Origin: JAPLDP01 sp964628285
Lineage (GTDB): Bacteria > Bacteroidota > Bacteroidia > Bacteroidales > JAGONC01
Reading direction: 5' to 3'
Assembly: GCA_964628285.1 (NCBI GenBank)
Contig: CAZVNP010000089.1
Span: forward strand, 1-7,297
DNA: 7,297 bases
Shown here: piece after piece, positions 1 through 6,308 of the stretch
Numbering within the stretch: position 1 is the stretch's first letter
Layout: each line of letters opens with the position of its first letter
Notes under the pieces: generated by a model
Databases searched by the model: none
Told to the model about the DNA's origin: nothing
Seen by the model: the letters and a program-made list of their open reading frames with translations, nothing else
Translations under genes and position numbers: made by a program

Positions 1-1552
1 TGAACAGGGGCGTTTGAAGGATATACAGATGTCCTGCCCGCACCAGGTCGGGAAAGAACTGCAGGAAGAAGGTGAGCAGCAGCAGGCGTATGTGCATGCC
101 GTCGACATCGGCGTCGGTGGCGATGACGATGTTGTTGTATCGCAGGTTATCGAGGCCCTCCTCGATGTTCAATGCCGTTTGGAGAAGGTTCAGTTCCTCG
201 TTCTGGTAGACGATTTTCTTGCTGAGGCCGTAACAGTTAAGCGGCTTGCCTTTCAGGCTGAAGACGGCCTGTGTGTTGACGTCGCGTGATTTGGTGATGG
301 AGCCGCTGGCCGAGTCGCCCTCGGTGATGAACAACGTTGTCTCGAGCCGCCGCTCATCGTTATCGCCGTAATGGATGCGGCTGTCGCGCAACTTGCGGTT
401 ATGGAGGCTGGCTTTCTTGGCGCTTTCGCGGGCCAGCTTCTTGATACCATCGATTTCCTTCCGTTCTTTTTCTGATTGAAGTATTTTGCGGTTAAGGGCG
501 TCGGCCACATCGGGGTTGATGTGAAGGTAGTTGTCGAGGTTGCGCTTGACAATGTCATGGATGTAATTCCTCACCGTCTGCCCTCCCGGCTCTATATACT
601 GCGAACCGAGTTTGGTCTTGGTTTGTGACTCAAAGACAGGCTCCTGAACTTTAATGCTCATGGAGGCGACGATGGAGGTCCGGATGTCGTCGGTATCGAA
701 ATCCTTTTTGTAATATTCCCTGACGGTTTTCACGATGGCCTCGCGGAAGGCTGCCAGGTGAGTACCTCCCTGTGGCGTGTACTGACCGTTGACAAAGGAA
801 TAATACTCCTCGCCATAGAGCTTGGCGCTGTGCGTAAAGGCAAACTCGAGGTCATCTTCTTTTATGTGGATGATGGGGTAAAGGATGGCGTTGCCGTTGA
901 TGACGCGCGTGAGGTGGTCGAGGAGGCCGTTCTTCGCATAGAAACGCTGGCCGTTGAAGACGATGTTCAGGCCGTTGTTGAGGAAGACATAATTCCACAG
1001 GAGCTGCTCGATATATTCGGGAATGTAATGAAAGTTACCAAATATCTTTTCATCGGGTGTAAAGGTAACAATGGTGCCGGCGGCCAGTTCCTTTTCTTCC
1101 AGCAACTCCTCACTCAACAGCGTACCCCTCTTAAACTCCGCCACTTTGGACTGGCCGTCGCGCACCGACTGTATTTTAAAGGATGAGCTGAGCGCGTTAA
1201 CCACTTTCGAGCCGACGCCGTTCAGTCCCACGGCTTTCTTGAAAGCCTTCGAGTCGTATTTGGCGCCGGTGTTGATCCTCGACACGCACTCAACCACCTT
1301 ACCCAGCGGGATGCCACGGCCATAATCCCTGATGGTCACCCTGCGTTCCCTGATGGTGACATCAATCGTTTTTCCATGACCCATCAGAAATTCATCGACC
1401 GAGTTGTCGATGATCTCTTTCACCATCACATAGATGCCGTCATCATGCGATGCGCCGTCACCCAGCTTACCGATATACATCCCGGGGCGCAGCCGTATGT
1501 GTTCCTTCCAGTCAAGGGAACGTATGTTCTCTTCCGTATAATCCGTCATCAT
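1..1552 (-). CDS. parE: DNA topoisomerase IV subunit B (ParE), 3' end cut by window edge
   Basis: ATPase and Toprim subunit of topoisomerase IV, which decatenates daughter chromosomes with ParC. My reverse-strand translation gives 517 open codons from ATG at 1552, with no stop before the edge; a usual ParE is about 600-650 aa, so the C-terminus is missing. The GHKL ATP site shows KEIIDNSVDE (45-54; E46 likely general base, N50 binds Mg-ATP), RDYGRGIP (75-82) and the ATP lid GLNGVGSKVVNALS (109-122). The transducer domain has FVNGQYTPQGGTH (253-265) and the QTK loop (310-312, K312 contacts ATP phosphate). Toprim has EGDSASGS (411-418), LKGKPLN (433-439) and TDADVDG (479-485), with acidic residues E411, D480 and D482. 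The opening IRSLDWKEHIRLRPGMYIG and the DEFLMGHGKTIDV stretch fit Bacteroidota ParE better than GyrB. A second ATG at 1549 is an equally possible start. Its parC partner is not in the window and may lie beyond the left edge. Confidence 0.96.
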   Translation of the reverse strand, partial: MMTDYTEENIRSLDWKEHIRLRPGMYIGKLGDGASHDDGIYVMVKEIIDNSVDEFLMGHGKTIDVTIRERRVTIRDYGRGIPLGKVVECVSRINTGAKYDSKAFKKAVGLNGVGSKVVNALSSSFKIQSVRDGQSKVAEFKRGTLLSEELLEEKELAAGTIVTFTPDEKIFGNFHYIPEYIEQLLWNYVFLNNGLNIVFNGQRFYAKNGLLDHLTRVINGNAILYPIIHIKEDDLEFAFTHSAKLYGEEYYSFVNGQYTPQGGTHLAAFREAIVKTVREYYKKDFDTDDIRTSIVASMSIKVQEPVFESQTKTKLGSQYIEPGGQTVRNYIHDIVKRNLDNYLHINPDVADALNRKILQSEKERKEIDGIKKLARESAKKASLHNRKLRDSRIHYGDNDERRLETTLFITEGDSASGSITKSRDVNTQAVFSLKGKPLNCYGLSKKIVYQNEELNLLQTALNIEEGLDNLRYNNIVIATDADVDGMHIRLLLLTFFLQFFPDLVRAGHLYILQTPLF

Positions 1553-1568
1553 CCCGCTTCGGTTTGTG

Positions 1569-1576
1569 CAAAAATA
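1569..1576 (-). promoter_or_regulatory. Putative -7 promoter box of parE
   Basis: The minus strand reads TATTTTTG, an exact match to the Bacteroidota primary-sigma -7 consensus TAnnTTTG. It lies 16 bases upstream of the parE ATG, which would give a very short leader. I see no clear TTG/TTTG -33 box at 17-23 bases upstream, so this is a one-box prediction. The 108-base gap between parE and the upstream CAP-SPOR gene on the same strand leaves room for an independent promoter, although read-through from the upstream gene is also possible. Confidence 0.45.
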
Positions 1577-1660
1577 ACTATTCGGATGTATTGATATTAA
1601 AGGGTTACAGGAAATTTGTGAACAGGACGTGTTGATAAGTGCTCCTTTGAAAAATGCAGA

Positions 1661-2539
1661 TTATCGCTGTAGTATCCACAATCCGCTTACTTTCCGGGAC
1701 AGTTCATTCAGTTCTTTCTTGGCTTCGGTGAATGTAATGCATGTCATGATGGCCACGCGGTATTTATTGTCACCATAGATGATGATGGTCTCAGGATAAC
1801 CTTGTGTTCTGTATCCGGTGGCAATGCCGTTGGCTTTCTCCCATGTGTCGCAGCTGGCTGCGATGAGATAAAACGACGGATTGCGACCGTGGTGTTTGCT
1901 TTCCGTCGCCGGTGGAAAGTCTTCGGTAGGCTTCTGTGATACAGTCTGACCTGAGCAGTGTTCGGGCGGTCCTGCCGGGTCGGCTTCTTCACCGAACCAT
2001 ACCAGGGCATAACCCTGGTATAGTGCAACGCCTATAGCCTTCCAGCTCTTCGTCTTCCAACGGCCTTTGTTAAGAAGGATGTCGGAGGTGATCTCATGGG
2101 TGGTCCACATGGTAAAAGGCTCCTGCGGCCCCACCGGGTCATTCTTCATGAAAGCCAGCTCATAGCCTTTGCCCCTGTAATTCGTCAGCTCTTTCGGCTT
2201 ATTCCACATGCAGCCATATTTCGGATCCATATCCGAATAGCAGCAGGCCGTCCAGCGCCCGCCTTCCGACCAGCTGTGCAGACTGCAAGCCCCCCTGTCA
2301 GGATGATAATAATAGAGGTCGAGGGCATGAACATGTGCCACATAACAAAGTGATTTTGACGGTATCAGGGACTGCAAACCCTGTGACTGCCTGTAACTGT
2401 TGATCATCATGATCAACGAATCTTCTTCTGCCATGATACAGAAATCAGACGGTATCAGGGAGCCCGGCGTTTGGGAGAGGTCACGCGACAAGCCGAGAAA
2501 AAAGAAAATGATGAACGGTATGTATTTTTTCGATATCAT
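1661..2539 (-). CDS. Exported CAP/SCP-domain protein with C-terminal SPOR domain
   Basis: A 292-aa envelope protein. Residues 1-23 form a signal peptide: two lysines, then a hydrophobic run IPFIIFFFLGL; the cleavage site is unclear. Residues about 38-188 resemble a CAP (PR-1/SCP-like) domain: LIMMINSYRQSQGLQSL helix, HALDLYYY, CSLHSWSEGG with candidate cavity histidine H88, GKGYELAF with E127, and the closing strand WKAIGVALYQGYALVWFGEE (166-185). Where relatives usually have SPGH before ILNKG, this protein reads THEITSDILLNKG, so the second cavity histidine appears lost. A polar linker (about 190-220) leads to a SPOR-like domain (221-292): FYLIAAS, a helix, then YRVAIMTCITFTEAKKELNEL and a final GLWIL. 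SPOR domains bind septal, denuded peptidoglycan; CAP domain functions in bacteria are mostly unknown. The nine cysteines suggest disulfides. I infer periplasmic localisation on peptidoglycan. It lies just upstream of parE on the same strand and diverges from the propeller gene. Domain calls are by eye. Confidence 0.85.
   Translation of the reverse strand: MISKKYIPFIIFFFLGLSRDLSQTPGSLIPSDFCIMAEEDSLIMMINSYRQSQGLQSLIPSKSLCYVAHVHALDLYYYHPDRGACSLHSWSEGGRWTACCYSDMDPKYGCMWNKPKELTNYRGKGYELAFMKNDPVGPQEPFTMWTTHEITSDILLNKGRWKTKSWKAIGVALYQGYALVWFGEEADPAGPPEHCSGQTVSQKPTEDFPPATESKHHGRNPSFYLIAASCDTWEKANGIATGYRTQGYPETIIIYGDNKYRVAIMTCITFTEAKKELNELSRKVSGLWILQR
1999..2021 (-). repeat. Perfect 9-bp hairpin inside the CAP-SPOR gene
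   Basis: Arms 1999-2007 and 2013-2021 are perfect reverse complements separated by a 5-base loop. On the coding strand the hairpin covers the codons for YQGYALVW, part of the last CAP strand. No T-run follows on either strand, so it is not a terminator. It may be a by-product of coding constraint. Confidence 0.5.
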
Positions 2540-2594
2540 AGTGGGGCTAAGTCATTATACCTGATGGGATTAACAGAAACACTCATACATTCAA

Positions 2595-2626
2595 CAAAAA
2601 TAAAAAATAAGATCATTTCTAACAAA
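2595..2626 (-). promoter_or_regulatory. Bacteroidota-type promoter of the CAP-SPOR gene
   Basis: On the minus strand a TTTG (-33) at 2623-2626 is followed after 20 bases by TATTTTTG at 2595-2602. The latter matches the -7 consensus TAnnTTTG exactly, and the spacing fits Bacteroidota promoters. The box ends 55 bases upstream of the ATG at 2539. This is the best-formed promoter in the window because both boxes are present. Confidence 0.6.
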
Positions 2627-2640
2627 CTGAATGACCCTTC

Positions 2641-2781
2641 CTTTGCGTCCTCCGCGCTTCCTCAGCGAACTTTGCGGTAAAAAAACAATGGCTACCAGAA
2701 TTAAAATGATTATGAGTTTTACGATTAGCTGAAGTCTCTTTTAACCGCAGAGGATACAGAGGAAACGCAAAGGACGCAGAG
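2641..2781. repeat. Inverted-repeat intergenic element, copy 1 (9/11/9-unit arms)
   Basis: Two facing arms lie at 2641-2680 (plus sense) and 2741-2781 (reverse complement), with a 60-base spacer. Each arm is four short units of the type C-T-Y-Y-G-C-G. Unit starts are at 2641, 2650, 2661 and 2670 in the left arm, and at 2752, 2761, 2772 and 2781 (minus sense) in the right arm; the spacing is 9, 11, 9 in both. The inner ends carry GCGGTAA and its partner TTAACCGC, so a single transcript could fold into a long imperfect hairpin. The spacer contains CAATGGCTA at 2686-2694, also found in copy 2. From general knowledge, short GC-rich intergenic repeats of the CTCTGTG...GGTTAA kind are common in Bacteroidota and other environmental genomes; function is unknown. 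Confidence 0.8.
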
Positions 2782-2819
2782 GAGATAAAATTTTTCCCGG
2801 TAATACCGATTTTTTTCTT

Positions 2820-2827
2820 TATATTTA
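2820..2827 (+). promoter_or_regulatory. Weak -7-like box before the propeller gene
   Basis: TATATTTA matches TAnnTTTG except for the last base and ends 19 bases before the ATG at 2847. No convincing -33 box is seen. It is the only candidate in this AT-rich leader, and no Shine-Dalgarno sequence precedes the start, as is usual in Bacteroidota. Confidence 0.25.
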
Positions 2828-2846
2828 AACCGTAAAATTCCTTCAT

Positions 2847-5006
2847 ATGCATTATTTCAGATACTTCTTACCCATTTTAATGATTCCCTTTTGCCTCCAT
2901 GCTCAGCATCCGTGGCACCGGGTGACCAATTTACCCCAGGAAAATTCAATCAACGCCCTAAAGAAGATTCCCGGTAGCGGAAAGATCATTGCAGTGGGTG
3001 AAGGTTCAACAGTCATGATCACTTCCGATTTCGGTAATACATGGGATCTGGTTTTTAATCCCGGCGGACTGAATAACAGTGCCTCGTTGACAGCGGTTGA
3101 ATTTATCGATTCAAACACCGGTTATATAGCCGGCAGTGGAGGAATGATTCTTAAAAGCACCGACGGAGGATATAACTGGGATTTGGTCCATTCTACGGGA
3201 CACACCGCTGATGTGTTTACAGATATCAGTCTCTCAAATCCGACGAATGCTTTCGCCATCGGCCTCAACGACCTCATCATCCGCACTGCTGATGGGGGTG
3301 AAACATGGGATGCCCTTTACACACAGGCAGGTTTTCAATTATTGGATATCGATTTTCTGAATCCTGATACAGGTTTTATTTTTGGCAATTCGGGTGAGAG
3401 ATACCTTAAAACCATCGATGGCGGTACAAACTGGTCATTCGTCAATATGGACCTGCAATTCCCCGGTGCAACCTGTTACGATGTTTGTTTCCCAAATGCC
3501 CAACTGGGATTCATCACTTGCCTATTGATGGATCCCAATGACTACACCTATGCTTTCTACCGGACTCAGGATGGTGGCGCCACCTGGTCGGAAGTTTATT
3601 CCAACTGGGCTTTCAATACGTTTGATATGGACTTTGTGAATGATTCCATCATCATGGTCTCAGGCTTTCCCATTGACGGTTCCGAAACCGTCGTCATTAC
3701 GTACGATGGTGGTGACACCTGGAACGGTATTCATTTTGCCGGATCTGGTTCTGCCATCGTATGTGATACTTCGGGAAAGGCAATGGTCGCGGGTTGGCAG
3801 GGTGTTATTCATGAAAGTGATGACAACGGATTGACTTGGAACCTTATATCATCAGCAACAATGTCGGGCGATGTACATGATGTTTATTTCATTGATGAAA
3901 ATACGGGATACCTGACCTTAAGTTATTATGGCTTTGAAATACCCGCTTGCACACTTTGCCGTACAATAAACAGCGGTGATAACTGGACCGGATGTTTAGG
4001 GCTCCCGGGAGATGACGCAGCATTGAATTTTTATGATGATAATAATGGATTCATTGCGACAAACACTCCTGATGGTGACTGGCTTTTTAAAACCAGCGAC
4101 GGGGGAAATAATTGGTCAGAAATCGAGACAGAGAATTTACCTGAATTCCAGACTACCAACTGCCTTGTTTTTCATGATGATACTTATGGTTACCTGGCTA
4201 CAGATAACCATTTATACCAAACGACAGATGGCGGAATGATATGGACACCGCGTCTCGGAGGCAATGTCACCGATATCGACCTCGAACACTGGCCTGTCTG
4301 TGATGCATCCACGTGGACCGGATTGTACCGTTCATCTGACATGGGTACCACCTGGCAAATTGTCGACGGCACCAACGGAGAAGTCCTGAATGATATCTTC
4401 TACGCGGATTATGACCATGCCTATATGTGTGGACAGGGAAGTTGCATGTTAAGATCAACTGACGGCGGTATGACCTGGGAAAAGCTGCAGGTTGACCTTC
4501 AGCATAACATCAATTTCAAATCCGTTTACTTTAAAGACCCGTTGACAGGTTTTGCCGTCGGCGACGGCCCCTATGAAACCATGGCCTACACCGAAGATGG
4601 CGGCAATACCTGGCAGGCCATGCCTTCAATCTCAACATCACCCCTCACCAAAATCATCTTCCTGAACGACATGACAGGCCTCGCTTTCGGTAAAAACGGT
4701 TTAATATTGAAAACCGAAAATGGAGGTATTACCGGAATTAAAGATAATGTTGTAGCGAAAGATGTGAACCTTGATCTTTTCCCGAATCCCTCGCACGATA
4801 TGATGACCGTCATTATTCCCAACGATGTGCAACAGGACTTTATCCTGAAGGTTTATAATGATGCAGGATCATTGGTATTATCAAAGATGTTTTCAGGTGG
4901 AACATGGAGGCTTTATGTCGATATCTCGCACTTCAATAATGGTGTTTACTTTGTCACTCTTTCAACATCGAATGGCATTTATTCAGGCAAATTCATCAAA
5001 TTGTGA
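2847..5006 (+). CDS. Secreted Ycf48/BNR-repeat beta-propeller protein with T9SS sorting domain
   Basis: A 719-aa secreted or surface protein. Residues 1-20 are a signal peptide ending LHA-Q, a good signal peptidase I site. The body is a chain of Asp-box repeats (S/T-x-D-x-G-x-T-W). I count 13 at residues 60-66, 104-111, 147-154, 189-196, 240-247, 285-292, 324-331, 373-380, 416-423, 459-466, 496-503, 537-544 and 582-589, spaced 37-51 residues, plus a degenerate 14th (TENGGITG, 623-630) that has lost its Trp. Alternating phrases such as NTGYIAG, DTGFIFG and LTGFAVG mark the strands between boxes. This pattern fits Ycf48-like/sialidase-superfamily propellers, perhaps two consecutive propellers. 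Residues about 641-719 form a T9SS type A sorting domain: DLFPNPS, LKVYNDAGSLVLSK, VDISHFNNGVYFV, GKFIKL. The protein is therefore predicted to cross the outer membrane by T9SS, with the tail removed. Ligand unknown; there is no evidence for sialidase activity or a photosystem role. Inverted-repeat elements lie on both sides. Confidence 0.92.
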   Translation: MHYFRYFLPILMIPFCLHAQHPWHRVTNLPQENSINALKKIPGSGKIIAVGEGSTVMITSDFGNTWDLVFNPGGLNNSASLTAVEFIDSNTGYIAGSGGMILKSTDGGYNWDLVHSTGHTADVFTDISLSNPTNAFAIGLNDLIIRTADGGETWDALYTQAGFQLLDIDFLNPDTGFIFGNSGERYLKTIDGGTNWSFVNMDLQFPGATCYDVCFPNAQLGFITCLLMDPNDYTYAFYRTQDGGATWSEVYSNWAFNTFDMDFVNDSIIMVSGFPIDGSETVVITYDGGDTWNGIHFAGSGSAIVCDTSGKAMVAGWQGVIHESDDNGLTWNLISSATMSGDVHDVYFIDENTGYLTLSYYGFEIPACTLCRTINSGDNWTGCLGLPGDDAALNFYDDNNGFIATNTPDGDWLFKTSDGGNNWSEIETENLPEFQTTNCLVFHDDTYGYLATDNHLYQTTDGGMIWTPRLGGNVTDIDLEHWPVCDASTWTGLYRSSDMGTTWQIVDGTNGEVLNDIFYADYDHAYMCGQGSCMLRSTDGGMTWEKLQVDLQHNINFKSVYFKDPLTGFAVGDGPYETMAYTEDGGNTWQAMPSISTSPLTKIIFLNDMTGLAFGKNGLILKTENGGITGIKDNVVAKDVNLDLFPNPSHDMMTVIIPNDVQQDFILKVYNDAGSLVLSKMFSGGTWRLYVDISHFNNGVYFVTLSTSNGIYSGKFIKL

Positions 5007-5023
5007 TACTTTGCTAATATCAT

Positions 5024-5150
5024 CTCTGTGTCCTCCGTGATTCCTCCGTGGCCTCTGTGGTTAAATAAAACGATAGATAATTGAAGAACATTTACGATAG
5101 GTTATCCCAATAGCCATTGCTTTCTTTAACCACAGAGGTATCACGGAGGG
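5024..5150. repeat. Inverted-repeat intergenic element, copy 2 (inverted relative to copy 1)
   Basis: The left arm (5024-5064) has four units starting at 5024, 5033, 5044 and 5053 (9, 11, 9 spacing), ending in CTCTGTGGTTAA. The facing right arm (5126-5150) begins TTAACCACAGAGG and keeps only two units (starts 5137 and 5148, 11 apart), so it has apparently lost units. CCTCTGTGGTTAAA at 5052-5065 pairs perfectly with 5125-5138. The spacer is 61 bases and contains the reverse complement of CAATGGCTA at 5111-5119. The rest of the spacer, inverted, is the same length (46 bases) as its counterpart in copy 1. Confidence 0.8.
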
Positions 5151-5232
5151 GATGAGATTCAAATTTCCAGGTTAGCACGGTTATTTGACGACGGAATTAC
5201 CCACCCGGGATTAAATCTTTAAAATTCACCCA

Positions 5233-5249
5233 TTTAACATCTTTTAACA
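5233..5249 (+). repeat. Paired TTTAACA heptamers upstream of moxR
   Basis: TTTAACA occurs at 5233-5239 and 5243-5249, a 10-base step that puts both on the same DNA face, about 32 bases upstream of the -7-like box. It could be an activator site or simply AT-rich leader sequence. There is no independent support. Confidence 0.2.
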
Positions 5250-5280
5250 CTCCCTGCCGGCTCGCTCCGCTTTTCCTTTT

Positions 5281-5288
5281 TATTTTTG
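5281..5288 (+). promoter_or_regulatory. Putative -7 promoter box of moxR
   Basis: TATTTTTG matches TAnnTTTG exactly and is identical to the boxes before parE and the CAP-SPOR gene. It ends 26 bases before the moxR ATG. No TTG/TTTG -33 box is visible at the usual distance, so the promoter may rely on an activator or an extended element. It would drive moxR and probably the DUF58 gene after it. Confidence 0.5.
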
Positions 5289-5314
5289 CTTGTCAAATCT
5301 TAAAAACATTACGG

Positions 5315-6304
5315 ATGGACACAAATATAAAGGAATTAAACGAGAAGATACAGCACGAAAGCGAGTTCGTTGACCTCATCAACCTGGAGATGCGAAAGGT
5401 CATCGTAGGACAGAAGCACATGATCGAGCGGCTGATGATAGGGCTGCTCTCCAACGGCCACATCCTGCTGGAGGGCGTGCCGGGTCTGGCCAAGACCTTA
5501 GCCATCAAGTCACTGGCCAACATTATCGATGCCAAGTTCAGCCGCATCCAGTTCACGCCCGACCTGTTGCCCGCCGACCTGATTGGTACGATGATCTACA
5601 GCCAGAAAAAAGAAGAGTTCACCGTCCGCAAGGGACCTATCTTCGCTCACTTCATCCTCGCCGATGAGATCAACCGTTCGCCTGCCAAGGTGCAGAGCGC
5701 CCTCCTCGAAGCCATGCAGGAACGCCAGATCACCATCAGCGACACAACCTATACCCTGGAGGAGCCTTTTATCGTCCTCGCCACACAAAACCCCATCGAG
5801 CATGAAGGCACCTATCCCCTGCCCGAAGCTCAGGTGGACCGCTTCATGCTGAAGGTCACTATCGGATACCCCGATAAAGAGGAAGAGAAGCAGATACTGC
5901 GGCAGAACATCTCCAATGCCGAATACAACACCAATAAGATACTGAAAACGGCCGACATCATCAAGGCCAGGAATGTGGTGCGTGAGGTCTACCTCGATGA
6001 AAAGATCGAGAATTACATCACCGATATCGTTTTCTCCTCGAGGTTTCCGTCCGATTACAAACTGAAGAAATTCGAGGGACTGATCTACTATGGCGCCTCG
6101 CCCCGCGCCAGCATATACCTGGCTTTGGCTGCCAAGGCGTTCGCCTTCATCAAACGCCGTGGTTATGTCATCCCCGAGGATGTGAGAGCCGTGGCCCACG
6201 ATGTCATGCGCCACCGCATCGGTCTCACCTACGAGGCGGAAGCGGAAAACATCACAACGGAGGATATCGTGAGTGAGATACTGAATACGGTGGAAGTGCC
6301 ATGA
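5315..6304 (+). CDS. moxR: MoxR-family AAA+ ATPase
   Basis: A 329-aa cytoplasmic AAA+ ATPase of the MoxR class, thought to act as a chaperone that remodels or activates vWA-domain partners. Motifs: VGQKHMIERL (31-40); Walker A GVPGLAKT (54-61); FTPDLLPADLIG (80-91); Walker B ILADEIN (114-120) with D117-E118; the MoxR signature around RSPAKVQSALLEAMQE (121-136); sensor 1 ATQNP (156-160); EAQVDRF (171-177) with likely arginine finger R176; sensor 2 GASPRAS (260-266) with R264. All catalytic positions look intact and the length is normal for the family. The ATG at 5315 places the first helix as expected. The DUF58 gene follows 77 bases downstream, the conserved pairing found at the head of Bat-type operons in Bacteroidota. 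In Bacteroides fragilis the Bat genes were linked to aerotolerance; the role here is inferred only. Confidence 0.95.
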   Translation: MDTNIKELNEKIQHESEFVDLINLEMRKVIVGQKHMIERLMIGLLSNGHILLEGVPGLAKTLAIKSLANIIDAKFSRIQFTPDLLPADLIGTMIYSQKKEEFTVRKGPIFAHFILADEINRSPAKVQSALLEAMQERQITISDTTYTLEEPFIVLATQNPIEHEGTYPLPEAQVDRFMLKVTIGYPDKEEEKQILRQNISNAEYNTNKILKTADIIKARNVVREVYLDEKIENYITDIVFSSRFPSDYKLKKFEGLIYYGASPRASIYLALAAKAFAFIKRRGYVIPEDVRAVAHDVMRHRIGLTYEAEAENITTEDIVSEILNTVEVP

Positions 6305-6308
6305 TAAA

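Larger units (their letters stand above)
2540..2846. other. Divergent intergenic region between the CAP-SPOR and propeller genes
   Basis: This 307-base non-coding stretch separates two divergently transcribed genes. It holds a two-box promoter for the leftward gene (2595-2626), an inverted-repeat element (2641-2781), and an AT-rich stretch ahead of the rightward start with only a weak promoter-like box (2820-2827). I see no convincing small gene: the open frame across 2619-2852 on the minus strand is made largely of the repeat arms. Confidence 0.8.
5007..5314. other. Intergenic region between the propeller gene and moxR
   Basis: This 308-base stretch has no gene I can support. It contains repeat element copy 2 (5024-5150), which begins 17 bases after the propeller stop codon. 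After that come about 80 bases with no recognisable feature, a pair of TTTAACA heptamers (5233-5249), and the moxR promoter-like box (5281-5288). No classical stem-plus-T-run terminator follows the propeller gene; the element hairpin could serve to end or process that transcript. Confidence 0.75.

Noticed and set aside
758..1186. 142-aa plus-strand open frame opposite parE
   Set aside because: It is antisense to conserved ParE motifs; the minus-strand reading explains every conserved position.
1..1552. GyrB instead of ParE
   Set aside because: The N-terminal and DEFLMGHGKTIDV patterns resemble Bacteroidota ParE. The C-terminal region is missing, so a small doubt remains.
2641..2781. Possible CRISPR array, because of regularly spaced short units
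   Set aside because: Units are only 9-11 bases apart with no unique spacers and are arranged as facing inverted arms; no cas gene is present.
2619..2852. 77-aa minus-strand open frame in the divergent intergenic region
   Set aside because: Much of it is translated repeat arm, and it overlaps the start of the propeller gene. It shows no signal peptide or domain of its own.
2847..5006. Photosystem II assembly factor or sialidase function for the Asp-box protein
   Set aside because: These names come from family labels. There is no photosynthesis context, no sialidase catalytic arginine triad was recognised, and Asp boxes are structural.
5510..6214. 234-aa open frame on the minus strand opposite moxR
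   Set aside because: It is fully antisense to a well-supported AAA+ gene with all motifs intact, and its product looks like no known family. It is a by-product of GC-rich codon usage.
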